The notes under the pieces are model-generated. The model searched no databases. It was not told the origin of the DNA and saw nothing but the letters and a program-made list of their open reading frames with translations. A DNA stretch of 64,000 nucleotides, taken from Stratiolaelaps scimitus (lineage: Eukaryota; Arthropoda; Arachnida; Mesostigmata; Laelapidae). Positions 46,176-58,900 of the stretch are shown piece by piece (position 1 is the stretch's first letter; every line of letters begins with the position of its first letter). The position numbers and the translations under genes are program-made. The stretch is from NCBI GenBank assembly GCA_019614645.1, contig JABWDB010000037.1:1922001-1986000 (forward strand), read 5' to 3'.

Positions 46176-48026
46176 ATCACGCTTTGGGACTGGGGAAGTG
46201 GGCCCTCCTAGATATTCTATTAACAATATATAGAGTACGGTGTTCTTAGACGTATTTCAAGTGCAGTTAATAGCAAAGTTGTCGCCCACTTTTATAATTG
46301 ACTAATAAATACCACCTGTGTACAATAATCATTAAATTCGGAAAGTGTGCTGATGGGAATCGTCCTATATTGACACATGCATGCCCTTTACTTTTTCTAC
46401 ATCCTCGAATCTATTTATAGGGAAGCCGAACGTGGAAACCATGTACATAGAACCACGTATATTGTCGACTACCACCACACGAGAACTCAGCAGATAGAGA
46501 GAGTCGAATTGTGTCGAAGTTTATTTGCTCAATATGTATAGGCTGGATTTTCTCCAATTGATGTAGTGCAGTGAAAAACGAACATTTCATGAACATATTA
46601 TTTACCAGGAGATCGTGACGAACACGACAGGACGGCGAAACAGGACAACGTCGTATCACCGAAAGGTGATAGACGAGCACGGCGAACGTTCGATAGGCCC
46701 GGCACTCTGACGCAAAAAGGCCGTAGGACACGACGCGAGAACGACACATCGCGAGCGTCTCGTGTACCAGGGGTGGAGTGGTGTTAGTCCTTCCTCTTAA
46801 AGACACTGTTGTGCATGAAGGGCAGAAGATCTCTCCTTTCCAGGTTAGCATTCACGTTGGGAAAGTCACGTAACCTTGTTGGCTTAAACTATTATAGTTA
46901 CGTCACCCGTCCGACGTGGAAACATCGGGTAACGTGTCTAAAAAGTAGGTTTCTCGAGGTCTCTATAGGGATTTGAGCCGCTCAAGAGTAAAAACGCATT
47001 TTTCGCGCACCTTCTCTGTGGGATACTTATTGTACATAGTATTTCTAGGGCGGCTTGCGTAACGTATTTGAAGGAGATGGGTATGCGTGAATTGATGAAC
47101 ATACACGACCTTGGCCATTTGTTTCTTAGAACGACGAACAGCAAACGTGTGGCATTCAAAAGGCATATGCTCGCACATCAAAGGAGATGGAGTGAACTGG
47201 TCAAATTCAGAAGCGTCCATGAAGTGAAGTATCAAAATTTAACATCGTATATGAGCACTACTTTTCTATTATTAATAATAATAATATAATTATTATTATG
47301 ATGATGGTAATGACTCTCGCGTATTCTCGCGTCTAATTCTCGCGGCATTCTGTACTTACGGCATTCATTAGTTACGAACATACTAATTAGTGCTTACAAT
47401 AATCTATATTTACGCTGACAGCGTTACCGTATATAACGTTCATCTAAATAGTGGGGCGAGTTCAATAATTAGCATTTCCTAATTTCACGTCTCGCGCCTA
47501 AGAACGAAAATCCTCTCGCGTTCAAGCAAACTTGAACGGGACACAGTTCATTACCAAGGCCAGAGACAGCGACAAGCTCTGTTGACACTTCATCCGCTGA
47601 AGAAACCGCTCACGACAGGGCATGATATCGACGTGCTTGATTTTTAGGTGAGTACACCGCTACTAATCGAGGTGCTTTCCAGTCCAGCCGATGCAGGGGT
47701 TGTCGGTATTTTCGTGAGAATACAGGTAGAGGCTTTGACATGCTCCTGTTCATGGGGCCACATCACTTGTCTGTAGAAACGAAAGATTATTATCCAGCCA
47801 ATTTCACTAGGTAGATCGGTACCTATAACCCCCCCCCCCGCAAGGTTGACCTCTGTTTGCCTATATAGCCAGACATTATGCCCTGGAACTATTAGACCTC
47901 GGGAGTTCTCTTAGTCGACATGAAGTCACGCACCTTCGTGACCATCTTGAGATTGCACCCGAGGAAATGTCGAATTTCTGCTACTCTTGATATCGATGTG
48001 GATTCGAAAAGTAAGAGGATTGAAAC

Positions 48027-48060
<34 letters not shown>

Positions 48061-48914
48061 CTGCCGTGGCTATGCATTATGTCTATGTTTTAAAGGGGAA
48101 TTGTTACATCAACTAAGTGCGCGAATTATTACCGTTTGTGAGTCGCATGAAACGATGCACTTTGGAAATAAAATTATCAAACATTTATGTATTAGACATC
48201 GGGGATTGTATGTAGTTGTGTGGTGGACCGCCTCGAATAAAGTCTATTAGGTACGGTCATGTGACGTCTTAGGCTAATTGATACGAAGTACCAGACTATC
48301 GCTTCCTGTTCCACTATAGAGATATGGGGCAACATTCAGCTTTTAAACGTCGGCCAATTTAAGACAATATTTAGCTGACTCCTATGAGCGTCTGAACGCC
48401 GGTGCAAGATCCGCCACACCCGTAGCGGTCAGATAGAGAGGGTCATCTCTGATCCTTGATAATGTTGAGTTTCAATTATAGAACCTGAATATTTTATGTT
48501 AAACTCGGTTGGGTATCTAATTTTCATAATACCTCAAATGGAATTTGCGGCCGACCTTCCTTTAGCCCTCAGAGCGCGCTTTAGGTGAGTTCATGCAGGT
48601 AATAAATTCTCCTGTCTCACGGCTCCCTACGCCGGTACACTAACTACGTCCTGCTCCATCTGGGGCCCTAGGACTGCCCGGTGACGCGAGGTCTGCCTCC
48701 GTCAATTAGAAGAACTCCTCAAACGGCGGAGGACGAGGGCACAAAAACGCCGTTATGAAATTGCGCAAATCATGATCATCGCTGCTGATACTACCAACAC
48801 TCTCAGGTGGATCACAGCCAACGACATATCGTTAGCAGTTCAATATATAAACACACGTGTTTGTGCGTGCGTGTATGTTCTAGCTGCACGTTCTACAAAG
48901 AATCACCTAAACTT
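46176..48914. other. Gene-free stretch
   Basis: A 146-codon minus frame (46411-46851) has no recognisable domain. (TA)n passing into (TG)n at 48027-48060; a C run at 47829-47838. Otherwise unassigned. Confidence 0.45.
48027..48060. repeat. (TA)n-(TG)n compound microsatellite
   Basis: TA repeats change to GT repeats at about 48050. Confidence 0.9.
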
Positions 48915-48970
48915 TTTCGGGCTGACTCTCAGCCAACATTTAACGTCCACGGTACCGCTGGTGCACGTAA
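48915..48970 (-). mobile_element. SINE-B 3' fragment
   Basis: The minus strand reads GCACCAGCGGTACCGTGGAC, GTTAAATGTTGGCTGAGAG and TCAGCCCGAAAAA. The head is missing. Confidence 0.65.
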
Positions 48971-50020
48971 AATTATTTGCGTTTTTCAACAATTTTAGAG
49001 CGGAGCCCGAGCTGCCGTTAAAATTGTGTCATACTTCTATATTTGTCCTCCTGGAAAGGTTCTTAGTTCCATCTTAAGGGATCATGAGTGCTACTTGCAT
49101 CTAATCATGGCCTTGCCTAAACTCTCACGATGACTTGATTTGTTTATATTAGCATACGTTTAACAGCGTTTAATATAACATTGGCGGACTTCAGAATCAC
49201 CATTGAAATTGTGTTATAGGTTAAGGTCATTCTAAACCTGTTTATCGAGTGTTTAGTTGGCTGTTGCAGAATTTCCTCTATTGGCAAGTAATGTTAAGCA
49301 GTAAATTGTAGGATCGATGAGACGATGGTCCAAACGAATCAATAGTTTTGCCTGACCACCTGATCAGTTTCTTAATCGCGATCGTTATGTTCACAACGGG
49401 ACGTAGGCTCGAACACAACGTAAGCAAACGATTTAACAACAGGCCGCTGGGACAGAGCGAGAGAGAGCTCCCGCTAAGATCGCACGTACGATGGCGTCCG
49501 GTTAATGATGAAAAAAACGATTTGCTGGGTGGCGGACATGCCTTCTGAGATATTATCCTGAGATTAGGTTGCACCAATAATTTTCGCCGACTATCCAGAG
49601 GAATAATCGAAGTCCACGAATCCTTAATATTGTGTCAGATTTAAGCTGGATAATAGGATTCTGGAATGATTTGAACGCGCGTCGATTTTCGATTGACTTT
49701 TTTGGCTTTTCAAGGTCACAAGGAAGTCAGAAGCAGATGCGCGCTGAGCAGTCCATCTCTGAACAGCGCTCGTGTGGGACTTTTGAATCCACGAAACCCG
49801 CGTAGCCCCCTTTCGTGAATTGAAACTCTTTGCGCCTTACTTCGACCGTTCTGCCTGAGCGATCAATTCAGTCTTCCACGTGGTCATTGGGTGAGGGTGT
49901 CTATTGATTTGAGCATGATTACTTGACACCTTTATACCAGCCTGTAGTTTCGCAACAGTTAACACCCATTATAATCTGTCACGACCAACGTGGAGCGGTA
50001 ATAATAATAATAATAATGAT

Positions 50021-50056
<36 letters not shown>

Positions 50057-51104
50057 GTGGCTCTAGCCAGGTATCGTTTTCTCTCTCACACCTCCCCATC
50101 CCCCGATATTTTTCGCCTCTCCGTATAGCGGAGTGAATTTACACCAAATGCTGCACGCATAATCAATGCTGATGATGTGTGTCCATCGTCTGTAGAGAGA
50201 AACAGTACTCGATTATAAATATCGACGTCTCGCTCACCCTCCCCACGATACTTATTAATGTCTAACATATAGCGGGCATATCTGCAAGCATATTAACGGC
50301 ACTAACGGATTGATCTGTGTAGCACGCCCACCGAATCGAAATTCACTTCGATTTTGAAACCGAAACTAATATTCCTTATACAAATAGCAACGCTTGCTAT
50401 ACCACCATGTAATATACTCTAAGTGACATAAATCTCATAAATGCAAAATGTTGACATTTTCATCTGACCACAGACGACGATAGCCATCTCTGCCATCACG
50501 TGCTACCCCTCAAGGTCGACGTACACGTATCACCATTCATTATAACGATCAATGGGTCGATACTTCGTCGCCACCCGCATAAGCGTATGGCCAAGTAAAC
50601 ACTTGAGAGGCGACACGATAACATGCAGGAGAATTTTAAATACAGCTCGTCACAGAGCCAACCCGATGTACGGCAACCTTGGCGCCCTTTATGGACGAGG
50701 TCTTGTGTAACAATGATTCTGTATCAGGTGTCGAGGTTTTGCCTAACCCAACAGGTTGGACGCGTGGGCTTGGTAAAATTCACCGTTACGGGATCAGCAC
50801 ATGACGACCAAAGCGCTAGACCACTCGAGAGGAAGCTATGCAGTAATGCAATCGCCGCTTGATCAGAGGAGCTGGACATATTTCTTTGAAAATTGCAATG
50901 GTGTCTCTCTGCAATGTACTGCCTGCGTGTGAACATAACCTAATTGACGGGCATGTACCCGCCTTGAGGAAAAATAAGCCACGAATTAATGATCATCTGA
51001 TGAACATATTGAACATTGCATAAAGCGCGGCAGCTAGAGACAAGCACATCGAAGATCAGTTACCTACGAAAGGCGATCAAAAGAGTAAGAAGGCGGCTGC
51101 GTGC
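48971..51104. other. Gene-free stretch
   Basis: Contains an (AAT)n tract at 49999-50056 with one GAT interruption. No gene motif recognised before 51.1 kb. Confidence 0.5.
49999..50056. repeat. (AAT)n microsatellite
   Basis: Fifty-eight bases of TAA units, interrupted by TGATAATAATTAA. Confidence 0.9.
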
Positions 51105-51700
51105 GTTGAATGAACATGGTATCCTTAACAGGATCGATGCCAAATCCATTCACAACAAAATGTGGAGCAGGAAGGATTCATCGTGAAGGATTCCCTATAC
51201 TCCATCGAAACGAACGGACGGAAGACTCGCGACAGCCGATATGGAAAAAGCGAAGATACTTTTTCTTCGAAGGTACATATTCCTCTTACGATGAGCTCGT
51301 TGTCGGTGACCTCAGGGCCCCCCACCCAGTCTTCGAAATGGCCTTCTTCAATACATGGTGCATGACGTTGATGTTTGTCCCACGAAACTTCTCGAACATC
51401 TTAAACATATTACAATCGAAGACGAGCACGACACCGGACGGTGTTCCTTTATATGCCTTCAAAAAGGTTGGTATTTCAGTATGCGTTCTTCTCGCGTACA
51501 TCTTCAAGCGGTGTATCGATCGATCTCGAAGCATCTGACATATTTCGGACTGCAATTGTGTGCCCCATGCTCAGAGAGGATCAAAAGTTCAACCGCCAAA
51601 TAAGAGGGCCGTGTCATTCAGTGCCGAGAACACAAATTTATCGCCGACAAAAGGGGCACCAAGTACAAAGTAGTACTCTAGCTAATTTTCGGTAGCCAAT
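51105..51700 (+). pseudogene. Non-LTR reverse transcriptase N-terminal fragment (CR1/Jockey-like)
   Basis: The plus strand, across three frames, encodes IDAKSIHNKMWSRKDSS then TDGRLATADMEKAKIL. These match the linker before a LINE reverse transcriptase, where DGxLxTDxxEKAxxF is usual. TSTTPDGVPLYAFKKVG matches the SPGPDGIPxxxLK block, VLLAYIFKRCIDRSRSI the following helix, and ASDIFRTAIVCPMLREDQKF the P-x-x-WK-x-A-x-V-x-P-x-x-K block. Motifs A-D are not present downstream. Frame changes fall at about 51300 and 51530. The element differs in sequence from the reverse transcriptase at 29.6-31.4 kb and may or may not be the same family as 17990-18345. The 142-codon frame starting at 51110 covers only part of it and is not an intact gene. 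Confidence 0.72.
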
Positions 51701-51956
51701 GCAGTTGGCCTCGACAGCCTCCATTAGTAATCTTAATCGCCAAATTAATATCAAGCTAGTGCACTCACGTCGGGATACCCAACTTGATTAAACTAACGAC
51801 ATCTGCCAGTGAAAAAAAGCCTGCTGTGGAAGCTAAATATCACGTGAGGAAAACTTGGACCTCTACAGCGATTCCTGGTTGAATAATCACAGTAATTTCA
51901 ATAGCATCCCTTTTCATCTACGAACCTGTTCAAATATTGGAATGTGTAAAGTTAAA

Positions 51957-52085
51957 GAAGGTTTATTAGCTTATTAATCGAGCTGCAATCTTACAATGCC
52001 TAAGTTCTCTTATATGTCATTATCAGGCAGCGGGGCTCGAACCTGCGGCCTCTGGCTTCTGATAGCCAGAGACTTAGCCGTCCAG
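51957..52085 (-). mobile_element. SINE-A copy
   Basis: The minus strand reads CTGGACGGCTAAGTCTCTGG, CTATCAGAAGCCAGAGGCCG, CAGGTTCGAGCCCCGCTGCC, TGACATATAAGAGAACTTAG, GCATTGTAAGATTGCAG and CTCGATTAATAAGC. Well preserved, with intact boxes; the extreme 5' end of the head is missing. Overlapping frames are shadows. Confidence 0.8.
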
Positions 52086-52374
52086 AAAAGGAAAGGTCGC
52101 CCGGGAGAAAATGCAGATAAGTCAAGCAAGCCCTCTTCTGACAAGTCTTCGAACGCTTTGCCCATAGGTGACTTCCGAAGATCAATCATCCGAGAGTATA
52201 GCTGAAGGTCAGGCACGGAGGTCACTTTTACAGGGAATGAATACATCACGTTCGAAGTGTACCAGGGCATGGCCTTTCATAACGTGTCCTCTCAAGTCAC
52301 GATACTCGCGGACTATAAAGTATCCCATAGAGGATACCCCTTCTGGGAGAAGGGCAATGGAGCTCAACCTCAAC

Positions 52375-52448
52375 CCCACTTTCTATGGGGATGTCTCTGG
52401 TGGTGTCAGCGCGTTTGAAGAAAATTTTCTCCTCTACAAAGAAATAAA
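52375..52448 (+). repeat. Dispersed repeat family D, copy 2
   Basis: CCCCACTTTCTATGGGGATG, TCTCTGGTGGTGTCAG, CGCGTTTGAAGAAAATTTTC and TCCTCTACAAAGAAATAAAC; see 38170-38250. The minus frame reads FFVEEKIFFKRADTTRDIP, comparable to FFVEKDIFHKRTGTPLETF from the copy at 53.75 kb, so a coding origin on that strand is possible. Confidence 0.55.
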
Positions 52449-53469
52449 CAAAAATTATCAATCGATATTTTAATTTTGGCATCGCTTCGGTTCTACGGAG
52501 CGGCTAATTGTTCTGCATTGTATTTTGCTATAAATGAAATACCTCAGAAATGAAATATGAAATACCTACTACTGCCAACTTCCCCGCTCTCCAGTTCGAG
52601 GTCACAAACTTCATGAAGGACACACGAAGCTTAGACGGGTTCAAAGGCTCGCACCCAAACAGGACTGATTGTGTTCTTGCTTTTGGATTGCTCTTTAGTA
52701 AACGTCTTTCATTGACTCGAAAAAAATGAACTTTAATTGCAAACTTTATTAACAACGAATTGATCCACAGATGACGCAGCGCTGATAGAGAGAGAGAGAG
52801 AGGAAGCGGAGGAGAGAGGTCTGATCACGGTTATCCGCAGCAGTATACTATCTACACGTCTGCGTGATTTTGAAAATAGTTATGATTTTATCATGAAATA
52901 ATTATTATTCGTATTATTACGTATCATTACGCCAGAAACGTTACAGCATAATATTTTTATGGTTTTACCACAAAGGCAGTAATTAAGCTTATAATTATGT
53001 TAAATAGTATTCGACTTATATCACGGTAATATTACGTAGAATTATGTAATATATATTATTAAATTCTAATAACGGCAAATACCATCGCAGTTTTATGCCG
53101 ATATAATATGCAGTCTAATGGTAAATCGATTGATTCTCGAGGACGACCATCCCACATCCGTCCACTGGCCGCCGTAAGAAGGCCTATCCAGCGTACGATC
53201 GCATTGGAGTGGATGTTAGTCTACAAACAATACAATGCCTAGTAAAAAGTTGTACACACTGCCTATGCAATATATAATCGAAGCGTTTTGGTATATTTCC
53301 GCTCTCGTCGCAACGTCGAGAGCTCCATTTACGACCTACGGTAGCCGCACGAGAACAAGGGACAATATAACCTGTGGATAAAGTACCCGTGAAATATTGC
53401 AGTTCGTACCCACATGACTATATGCTGTTTGCCTTGTCAGACTGTAAATTACCATTGCTGCAACCCGAT

Positions 53470-53472
<3 letters not shown>

Positions 53473-53502
<30 letters not shown>
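53473..53502. repeat. (GA)n tract
   Basis: Pure GA, about 30 bases. Confidence 0.9.
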
Positions 53503-53504
<2 letters not shown>

Positions 53505-53744
53505 TGCAAGGCTCCGTCGGACTCGCAAACATAGTATCGCGTCTCTATGACCTGTTTAGATGTGCAATCCTTTCGAAGCACCTGAATTTAGATGTAGTGT
53601 ATCATCTCAGTGGCGTGCTATGGCAGTTTTGTCGAGGTGAACATAATTTCCGCCTGATGTTAACATTCGATTTGAAATTACAACAGGTGGTTCTTATAGA
53701 TCAAATGCAGCCTATCGAGAAAGCAGGGCGCTTTTGACCCATGA

Positions 53745-53800
53745 ACGTCTCAAGTGGGGTGCCCGTGCGTTTGTGGAAAATGTCCTTCTCTACAAAAAAG
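53745..53800 (+). repeat. Dispersed repeat family D, copy 3
   Basis: AACGTCTCAAGTGGGGTGCC, CGTGCGTTTGTGGAAAATG and TCCTTCTCTACAAAAAAG; see 38170-38250 and 52375-52448. Confidence 0.5.
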
Positions 53801-55305
53801 TAATGCCATGTGGATAGGCCATTTTTTCTCTTGGGCTTATCACCAGATTGCGAGTTAAGAACAACTTCTCGATGCCTAATCAGTGAGGACGGCCATCTTA
53901 GCAGCCTGGAAAGAAGCGAAGGACCAGCAGACGATATTAAATTTAAATCATGGTTTAGTGAGTTGCTCCCATGATGTTTGTTAATCATATAGAGACCTAC
54001 GCCCATGATGTCTGTTAATGGAAAAGTGTTTAAACTGTGAGAGGGCTGCTGGGGCCTAGAGGAAGCTAATTAACGATGATTTTGGCAATAATTAGCATGT
54101 TCTAGTCCAAATGCTGAGGCTGTTAAGCCCAATCCTGGAGCGTGGTCTCAGCTTGGAGTGGATTTTTCCTGCCGACATTCGCTCGTAGTAATGCTATATG
54201 GATCACTACTGAGATGTCTCTGATGGGAAAATGCTACCGGCAACAAATAATAACAACAAAACCCAAACTAGAAAAAACAATTTACTTTTACTTAAAAATC
54301 GAATTATTTTAGCTACGATCTGCACAATTTTTACTCTCCATCCTCCAGAATTTTTAAATATTGGCCCCACACACGAAGTCTTCGTAGGCTCAAGTGGAGT
54401 AAGGGTTCCAGGCTGACTCACAGCCTTAAGCGACACCGCAACTGCTGAGTGGACTAAGGGGTCCATGTTGCCACGAAGTCGAATCGTCATCGCGTCGAGG
54501 TTGGCTTCCGATATAGGCTGATTGAATGACAACGACGACGAGGGCATCCTGCATAGCAGAGGGTATTGTACGTAAGCTTGGTCCTGAACTCCTGAGTGTG
54601 ACTCGATTGTCTAGTGACCAGTCGGTTGTCGAACGATCCATCTGGGCCTCAGTCACATCCGCGGTAAGGGCAGAGCATCTCATATCGATGATAAATAAGC
54701 ACATTTCTGGACAACTTTCGATTGAGAACATCACCAGTCCTCCTGTGGAGGAGCATCAGTGATGGGACGGAAAACTTGGGACGGAATTAGCCAGAGGATC
54801 AAACAACTCTCGAATTCGCCATTCATTGAGATTCACGCTGTGCATCCGGTGGTGTTGTTACCGCTGATAACCCCGGTCCGGGTCCGAAGGTTTAACGAAG
54901 ATGGCTCAACAGACGAAGCTGCGGAGCTCGACAGCGGCCAAGGCGAACCTGTTGAGAGAGACTGAGCGCCTGTAACGAGTGTGGTGCAGATACCGTTTCT
55001 TTGGATGTTTTCAAGCTTGAGCCAGTTTTGAAGTCTCCGTTTGCTTTTCCCGAAGTTCAAGACCGCGAATTTTACGATGATTGCGGTTATGGCCATATTA
55101 GGGCCAGCATTGCAGCAGCCTATTTCAGGTTAAGGGTGTATTCTCGGCGAGGCCGACAGGATCTCTGCCGTTGAAGTTGGTGTTTGTGGTAGGCAGCGTC
55201 CACATGTAGCTTTCTCTAAGGTTCGTAGCAGGGAACTGGCGGCCCTGGTGGCGCAAACCTTTGAATAGAATGAGTTTCGCCTCGTTGAGGAGGGAGTGTG
55301 TTTTC

Positions 55306-55444
55306 TAGACCGCTGTTGAAGAGAATAAGCAAAGATGGCCCCGATAGGTCCTCATAGTAATGCCTAAAAGGTTAAGAGCTGAGGCCTTGGTCAGATAGGG
55401 GAACAGCTGAGGATCAGCTCGAAAAATAATTAGACCGCTGTTGA
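55306..55444 (+). mobile_element. SINE-C, 5'-truncated, with perfect target-site duplication
   Basis: The SINE-C 3' half (GAATAAGCAAAGATGGCCC, CCTCATAGTAATGCCTAAAA, GGTTAAGAGCTGAGGCC, GGGGAACAGCTGAGGATCAG, CTCGAAAAATAAT) is flanked by the identical 14-base repeat TAGACCGCTGTTGA at 55306-55319 and 55431-55444. Because the duplication sits exactly at the truncated 5' edge, the truncation occurred during insertion and is not later loss. It looks recent. Confidence 0.9.
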
Positions 55445-55716
55445 GAACATTCTGATCAAGCGTCCCGAGTACAACATTTGTAAATCATCTAAAATAAATC
55501 AATTACGATCCGCAACCGACTCCAGCAAGCGCTAGTTTGTATTCCATTTCATGTCCGGTTCGACTAATACTTCGAAATTAGCATGCTGAACCAGCACACA
55601 CAATCATGTCATGTACCTTATAGGGGTGGAGTGCGAAACGGCATCCGACATACATATGATAACCTGCACCATTCAAGCCATTGGTTCTGCCCTTGAGCGG
55701 ATGCGTTTGTTTTGTC

Positions 55717-55968
55717 AGTTCTATGAAAACAGTCGAGACCCCGGCGGCCTAGGGGTGGTCATTCATGTGCGTCTGCCTTGGAATCGGAGGCGACACTTAG
55801 GTGCACTCAGGGGTTCGTCAGAGGTTCGATCCCCACCGGTGGATATTTACATTTTAAATGGGGTCCTATCTATGAAGCCTTATGGCGAAAGTAGTTGTGC
55901 TGTGGACCGAGTTAAATGTTGAAGGCTGACAGTCACCCCCAGATTGATAAACTTTACTTAGTTCTATG
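55717..55968 (+). mobile_element. SINE-B, full length, with target-site duplication
   Basis: CCCCGGCGGCCTAGGGGTGG, CGTCTGCCTTGGAATCGG, AGGCGACACTTAGGTGC, B box AGGTTCGATCCCC, GTGGATATTTACATTTTAAA, TGAAGCCTTATGGCGAAAG, GCTGTGGACCGAGTTAAATG and GGCTGACAGTCACCCCC. The repeat AGTTCTATG lies at 55717-55725 and 55960-55968. A short internal duplication around the B box (GGTGCACTCAGGGGTTCG) lengthens the head. Confidence 0.78.
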
Positions 55969-58900
55969 GCAACAAAATGTGAGAAGACAACAAGGCCTAC
56001 AGACGAGCAGGCCCAGGACATGTGCCAGCGATACACGTATCATAAACAAAACGCAAGGGAAATGCTCAACTGAGCACCTAAAATAGTAGCACGCATTGTT
56101 TCACGCATTCAGCATAATGTCATGTGTAGTACAAAGCAAGTGTAATTATTATGCTTCTTCGCGTTTTTCTTTATGATTATTATGATGAGTTGCGATTGTC
56201 GGATTTTGGCTATTGGTTATTGGCATCGTTCACTTGAATAATTTTTTGGCGAATTTTCATCATGCTTTGCTAATTGTATTAATTAAACTGGACATTTGTA
56301 GAAGTATTGAGCCATTCAGCTAACTTTCTGCTTACAGCCTTTAGATATCATAAAATGATGTCTCCGAGTATCTCATCTAAACGTCATTCTTAATCTAGAT
56401 TAATATATAGTATATAAGTACGATTTCCTGTCAGAAATGAGTTACGCATTTGGGGTGAGCGGGTGTCAGGGCGGGGGGTCTGAGAGGGCCTGTCAAATCT
56501 ATATATATATATGTATATATATAGATATATGTGTAGGTATTCGTACGACCTTCATAGCATATTATTTGTAATGTCTCCTCCAGCGTTTACGATGCCTGGC
56601 CAGAAGTTCAAGCGCTTGCAAATTTTGAACCAGCTAGTACCTCAGTGACAGACCCAACACACGCTATATGTCCCACATTGCAGACTCAAGTCTTGCCGTG
56701 GCCTCAGAAATGTGTGGATTTCCTCCCCTTGACATCCCTCGTAGTTATGCCTCCTTACGGCCACCAAGTTCCGAGAAGTGTCTACTGATGGGTATATTTC
56801 TCAAACCTATTCATTTATTTTCTTTATAAAATTCCCAACGTTATATCTGGGGACCAGCCACAAACCAAAAGTCCTACACGCGTTACAGACGCGATCATGA
56901 CGTGCTGTGTCTGGCTAGAAGGAAAGAATATCCAGTGTGAACGGTCTGAACCGCCAACGGCGTTGGCAGCGACAGTCGACTGACAATGGCGAAACAGAAG
57001 AACAGTAGAGCACTCACCGCTATTCCCTATTCGGAGATTCGAGATCGTTTAGAATTCGTCTCCCTGACTTCATTCGCATGCTGTCACCCGATCATGTGGT
57101 CATCTTCCTCATGAAGGTTGAGATTTAAATTGCTTGGAGTGTGCGTTGATCTCAGCCGGCATCCTCGTATAGATTCCGCGTCACCATCACATAGGGCGCG
57201 TGGGAGGTTCGCCGTTGATGTTCCAGTGTCTTGATAGGGCCTGTGGCCTGTGGCCATGATAGGCAGACACTGATAAGTAAGTATACTGTTGTAACCAGAA
57301 CAGAGGAAAATCTCAAGCTCTGAGGCGAATTTTCAAAAGTTCAACAACGATGATAAATGATAGCCCAATAAGCATGTGAGAGTGGCAAAAAAAACACCTC
57401 TCATTTCAGTTACTCCCCTATGACTACCTCACTACGCGGTTCGATTCGTTTTCGTCACAGAGAATATTTTGTCTCGGTTCGAAGCTAAAGGTTGGGAACA
57501 TTGCGGGAACATTTCGACACACTGGCTGGATTCAAGCTTGCCACCGTTCGCGCGGGGCTTTTGCCTAACGCGGGATGAACTGGACGCATGGTGCGGCATA
57601 GTTCCTCCACTTAAAATGGACGCCCCGTCGAGCGATCTCTATTAAAGAACGGCCATTGCGGCTCGCTGTACAACGCTGTCGACTCTGTCGGTGGTCACAT
57701 GCAGAGGTCCTGCTCCTGCAGCAGTGCCCTCATCACTGACGCTACAGAGAATCGGGGGAGAATACTGAGCTTACGTACACAACTTCACTTGCAGGCATGG
57801 CGGACCATGGAAACGTTTAAGTCTCAACAAGACTACTACGACTTTAGCGGTAGTGATAGCAGTTGGATATACGTAGAGGGGCCGGATCGATTGTGAAACA
57901 ACTGACCGGACGTCGTGGTTGGATGCTTTGAACGATATTCTTTTACAGTTCAATGTCCGTATCTTTAGGCTCGAGCTGGCTAGACATATAGCATGGGAGC
58001 AGATAATCATTGCAGTCGTCGGCAGCGTTAGATTTAATGGGTAATTAGTCTCGACGAGATATATATCGTAGTGGATGTTGATCGCGACGTATCAGCTGCA
58101 AGGCTGAAGACAGGCTGGCGATAGCCCATACAGCTGCCTACCGCTCTAATGTAATCAGTAAATTACGTCACGGACGTAATCCGCAACAGAAGATCCGCTC
58201 CTGAATCAATGGACGTTTCTGGTGAGTATCTCCACGATGATGCTGAGAAGGACGATGCGAACTGGGCTGATGATGACAGAATTGAGGGTCTGAGCCTTTT
58301 CGTCGGATTCGTGACCGCCGCGCATTGTCATCGAGCTAGGCAAATCGTCATTATGCAAATGAGTTCGTCGCGTACGTTATACTCGATGCCGCCAAATGCA
58401 TGTTGTATGGCTCGGCTCGTCAAGCTCTTCTCCACCGATTCGTGTCCACCCGAACGGCCAAATTAGAGCTCATTAATTCCTCTGCGATTAGAAATAATCC
58501 CATGTACAAGATCCGTAAGTGGTGCAAATGAGAGATTTACAATTGTATCGCTACATACTAGCTCGCTCAAATCCCAAGTTGTTGGAAATCTAACCTGCCA
58601 AACGTGTCTACAAAGATTTCGCGATGGTCGAAATTAGAATTGTAGAAACAAACGGCTCGTCTTCAAGAGGACAAGTCGCAGCACACAGAGCCTGCTCCTG
58701 AGCGAGGTGTTCGTGGCGCAATGACGTAGTGTGAAGATTGGGCCGCTTTCTTTGTATGAGAATGGTGAGACATCATTCAGATCACTATCAGACAACGGAG
58801 CCTAAGTATTCAAGAAGTTTTTGACCAATATTATTCAACAGTGACAGGCATTGTTGAATTCGACCAGCAGAACACAGGACACCCCTACACTCGCCTCCAT

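Larger units (their letters stand above)
52449..55305. other. Gene-free stretch
   Basis: (GA)n at 52786-52802 and 53473-53502; strongly AT-rich 52.86-53.1 kb. The interval 54.2-55.1 kb has more protein-like frames on both strands. One is a 113-codon minus frame (54206-54547) ending in a basic stretch and a hydrophobic segment, FFLVWVLLLLFVAGSIF; none has a recognised domain. Confidence 0.4.
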
